Shown: positions 59,514 through 64,000 of the stretch, piece after piece | Layout: each line of letters starts with the position of its first letter | Position numbering within the stretch: the stretch's first letter is position 1 | Assembly (NCBI GenBank): GCA_027704905.1 | Contig: CM051016.1 | Location: 16,859,038 to 16,923,037, forward strand | DNA: 64,000 bases | Origin: Muraenolepis orangiensis | Taxonomy: Eukaryota; Chordata; Actinopteri; Gadiformes; Muraenolepididae | Direction of reading: 5' to 3' | Program-made: the position numbers and the translations under genes | The notes under the pieces: generated by a model | Database searches by the model: none | What the model was told of the DNA's origin: nothing | What the model saw: only the letters and a program-made list of their open reading frames with translations

Positions 59514-62004
59514 AGTGCGGTTTGACCTATACAAAAAACACACTACAATTACGTTATATATAAGTAGCCACAAGATGTCGCTAGCGTAATATAAATGGAT
59601 GAGGTGGCTCCCACTGACGAGACCACTTCTATTTCAACGGGTATTTTCAATCACAACTAGGCCTATAGATTCAAGATGCTATAGATAAGTACAATGGAAT
59701 GCTTACTCCCCATTCCCTCCTGCTTTATGAAATTCTAGAACACAATACTATATGAATACTATACACATATAGATTAACTTATGCCTGTGGTCTTCAAAAA
59801 AATACAGACTATATGTCAAATCTCTATGTCCTTGAGTATGATTGAATCTCATCTAGTTTGCTAAACTGCAGTTAGTGCACACACATTCACAAAAGGTAGG
59901 CGACAATGAAATAGTTTGATGTCAAAGTAAAAGTTAGAAGTCCAAACCAGAACAATAAAACTCAGCGATGAGCTAAAAACCTGTGCGTCAGGACGTGGGT
60001 CAAAGTTGATTTAAGGCGAGAGAAAATGACATTGTTCTTTTTGGGTATTTAACAAGGATTTTTTGGTCTGAACTCACTCAGGCCATTTTCCCTTTGAACA
60101 AAAGACTCGGGGTTTCATTATCACAGCCAGAGAGCTAGTTAAACCGTGTAAGAGATACAGCACAATTAAAGTGAGAGATTAACCTTTACAACATCAAGGC
60201 AGCGGAGGTCTCCGTTGACGCGTTACCACCATGGATGGAATGGGACGTTTGGGAACGTTCGTCTGTGAGTGTGGACCAACACTCTCTGTGGTGATCAACG
60301 CTCTCTGAAAAACACGAATGCAAACTTAAAGATATCACCAACGCCAAGGGGAAATCATTTACAATATGATTTATATACAATATTATTATATACTTTATTT
60401 ATGCAGTATATATTTGGCATTAGCTCTGTGCCAACCTCAGTAAGCTGATGTGAATGGTATGCAACATATATACGTATTTCAATATAAACCTATTTATATG
60501 TTTTTTTTGTGCTGGACTGGAGAACGCAATTGAATGGCATGCCGTACCAGCAAACAATGTAAGTCATCCGATGTTATCCATATGCAAATCAATAATCTGT
60601 TAATTATCCTAATTTGTATTTGGTAACCATGACGTTGACATTTGAAACAGTTTCTCCAGATTGATAGAAGGACGAAGAGGCCAAGTCAAATTCCTTGGCT
60701 TGTCTGTGTGTGTGTAAATATACTGGATGAAAGTAATTGAACCCTGGGTCATCTTGAGGCTCTGTCTCCTCAATCTGTGTCCGCACCTTCTGAGAAACAC
60801 ACATGGATCATATTTGTGTTGGTCCAAATTATATCACGCAGGTCAGTTCGAAGCATAACTGCGTGGACAGCATATTCGGAACAAAGACTTTTTTTTAATA
60901 GCAAGTGAGAGCATATTACTCGCAACTCGTCAATTTAGTGTATGTGTTGTCTCTGAAGAACATCGTCTTCCTTATTCGGAATGTGGTGGTTGCGGTTTTT
61001 TTGCGCCCCCTTCTGGGCTCTCGGAGTCAATGCAGGGCAGCTGTCTCGACCGCTGCTCCACAATAAGCTCTGCAGCTGCACATCTGGGGCCGGCCCGTGG
61101 GCCTCAGAGGAGCAGAAGGGAGGCCAAGCGTCGACCGCATGGTGTGTAAACGAACAAGCCTCTGATGGAGACGGCAGTCAACAGGCACCCGAGCCGTCCC
61201 CTTGGCCCGAGTTTTTCCTCCATGCAGCTTTGAACATTCCAAGTTGTTGTTGTTGTTTGTCTGTTGTGTTCTATCGGAAACCATTTTACGTCCACATTGG
61301 CCTGCACGCGGAGGCGATTCGCATGACTGGTAAAAAGAGTGAAATGCATTAAAATCTCCATTAAAACAATTATAAACACCCATTGCGATCTCATTTCATT
61401 TGTTCTGCATATACTCAGAGCTGTTGTTGTTTTTGTTGTCTGTCTGCATCTGTGGCCCATGCCCAAATGAGCAGGCACACACACTGCGGCTGTCAGAGTC
61501 TGTTTTGCATTGGGGACGATGCTCTCTTTCAATCTGAATGTTAACGTGTGTGTGTGTGTGTGTGTGGTTGCGTGTGTGGTTGTGTGTGTGTGCGTGTGCG
61601 TGTGTGCGCATCTGTGTTTGTGTGTGCGCACACGTGTGTGTGCGTGCGTGTGTGTGCTGCTAGGGGACATCTGATCCCCCGGCTTACTGCAACGCCACGC
61701 TCGCTTGCAGGTGGTCTGTCCGCACTCTGGGGTCTGAAGGCAGATTTGATGTTTTATAGGAGCACAGCGCGTCCCCTCGCACGCCATCATTGAGTCCACA
61801 TGGACGTGGACAGAGAGACCGAGCGCTGCTGGCTGCTGCTCTGTGGAGACACACCGGGTTCAAGTATGCAGCCTGCAGCCTGCAGCCTTTCCATGCCTGT
61901 CTGGTCGCTTGCTGGGTCTCACAATGAAGAGCTAGCCACAGGTACAGATGTTGGCAGCTGTCTCAAACCGGTAAGATGCCAGACTCAAGGCTTCTTAATG
62001 GTGT

Positions 62005-62049
<45 letters not shown>

Positions 62050-62170
62050 TGTGTGTGTGTGTGTTGCATATTCCTTATACACAGTTGAACCCTGTCATGA
62101 GTGTCATTTCACAAATGGGTTTTGGTCACCTGTTTGGTAGAACTGTTCACGAGCCACACACACACACACA

Positions 62171-62242
<72 letters not shown>

Positions 62243-62448
62243 AAATAAAAATGAAACCACGCTTTGATTCCTACAGCTGTGCTGCACTTGTGTCTGGTGG
62301 AGCTGGGGCCTGCGGATCCGGCAGCACAACGGCCGATATATTTCAGCCTAACTCAAGTGAGTCTCTTTGAACCAACAAAGGTGAAAGGTAAACGAGAGAG
62401 GCGGCAGGCAAGTAGAAGAAAGACCAGAGGAGAGACAGCAACAAAGAG

Positions 62449-62449
<1 letters not shown>
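59514..62449. other. Intergenic, no gene recognised
   Basis: A 3'-tail fragment at 59663-59790 matches 5065-5160. Imperfect GT at 61543-61660, (GT)n 62008-62048 and (CA)n 62156-62241. Several longer open frames (for example 60981-61352) have no recognisable domain and no splice context I can defend. Confidence 0.55.

Positions 62450-62529
<80 letters not shown>
62450..62529. repeat. (GA)n microsatellite
   Basis: 80 bp of pure GA. Confidence 0.97.
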
Positions 62530-63528
<999 letters not shown>

Positions 63529-63741
63529 TAATAAGTCAGTGAGACAGAGATCCTGTGAGACAGCCTACAGCTTGACAGCCTGTTAATGTTGTGCGACTTC
63601 TCCGGGGAACAGAGGGAACATTGCGGGGACTGAACACTACATGCCATTAATCCAATACAGGCCACACACACACTCCATCAAATCATACGTATTGTACTTG
63701 TGCTGTCAGTGTTGAAGAGCCCGACCCCACACACACCTTCA

Positions 63742-64000
<259 letters not shown>

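Noticed and set aside
60981..61352. 123-codon open frame in the right-hand intergenic region
   Set aside because: No domain, no splice context and unremarkable length for this base composition.

Overview
The window is vertebrate nuclear DNA, almost certainly from a ray-finned fish. It has split genes with GT/AG introns, and the recognisable genes are vertebrate ones: two bradykinin-receptor-type GPCRs, lclat1 and lbh. Its repeats are typical of teleosts: CR1/Rex1-, L2- and RTE-type LINE pieces, tRNA-derived SINEs, hAT-like DNA elements and Ty3/gypsy LTR elements. Dinucleotide microsatellites, often 100-290 bp of nearly pure (CA)n, (GA)n or (TA)n, and homopolymer G runs are extremely dense. 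There is also a Ty3/gypsy pol with integrase before reverse transcriptase, the Gmr1 order first described in Atlantic cod. Both hint at a cod-like (gadiform) fish. This is an inference, not proof.

Layout. 1-2.35 kb: a LINE tail, an antisense LTR scrap and a complete hAT-like element with 8-bp target duplications. 2.39-3.42 kb (-): an intact single-exon receptor, bdkrb1. 3.5-16.7 kb: a nest of mobile elements. It holds a hAT-like element at 5.38-6.34 kb, a decayed chromodomain Ty3/gypsy element at 6.36-10.19 kb, an internally deleted hAT transposase at 10.6-10.9 kb, a foldback element at 11.1-11.5 kb, an antisense SCAN-like gag at 12.3-13.4 kb and a sense Gmr1-like pol plus LTR at 13.9-16.7 kb. 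17.3-18.4 kb (-): a second receptor, bdkrb2-like, interrupted by several frameshifts. 18.9-26.4 kb: a SINE, two LINE fragments lying 5' to 5', an interferon-response-like element with an orphan splice donor, another hAT-like element and an L2-type LINE end. 30.47-36.87 kb (-): lclat1, whose five coding exons join in phase to 389 codons. 48.2-52.0 kb (-): lbh, two coding exons, with a CCAAT/CRE/TATA promoter candidate near 57.7 kb. The rest is microsatellite-rich intergenic or intronic DNA running to the right edge.

The genes do not form a pathway. bdkrb1 and bdkrb2 are the usual tandem kinin-receptor pair, here separated by about 14 kb of transposons. lbh (upstream) and lclat1 (downstream) lie on the same strand in the order known from the human 2p23 region, which supports both identifications. 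I found no operon-like, CRISPR-like or otherwise novel multigene system. The unusual points are mobile-element architecture, gene decay, and microsatellites pressed against coding sequence and splice sites.
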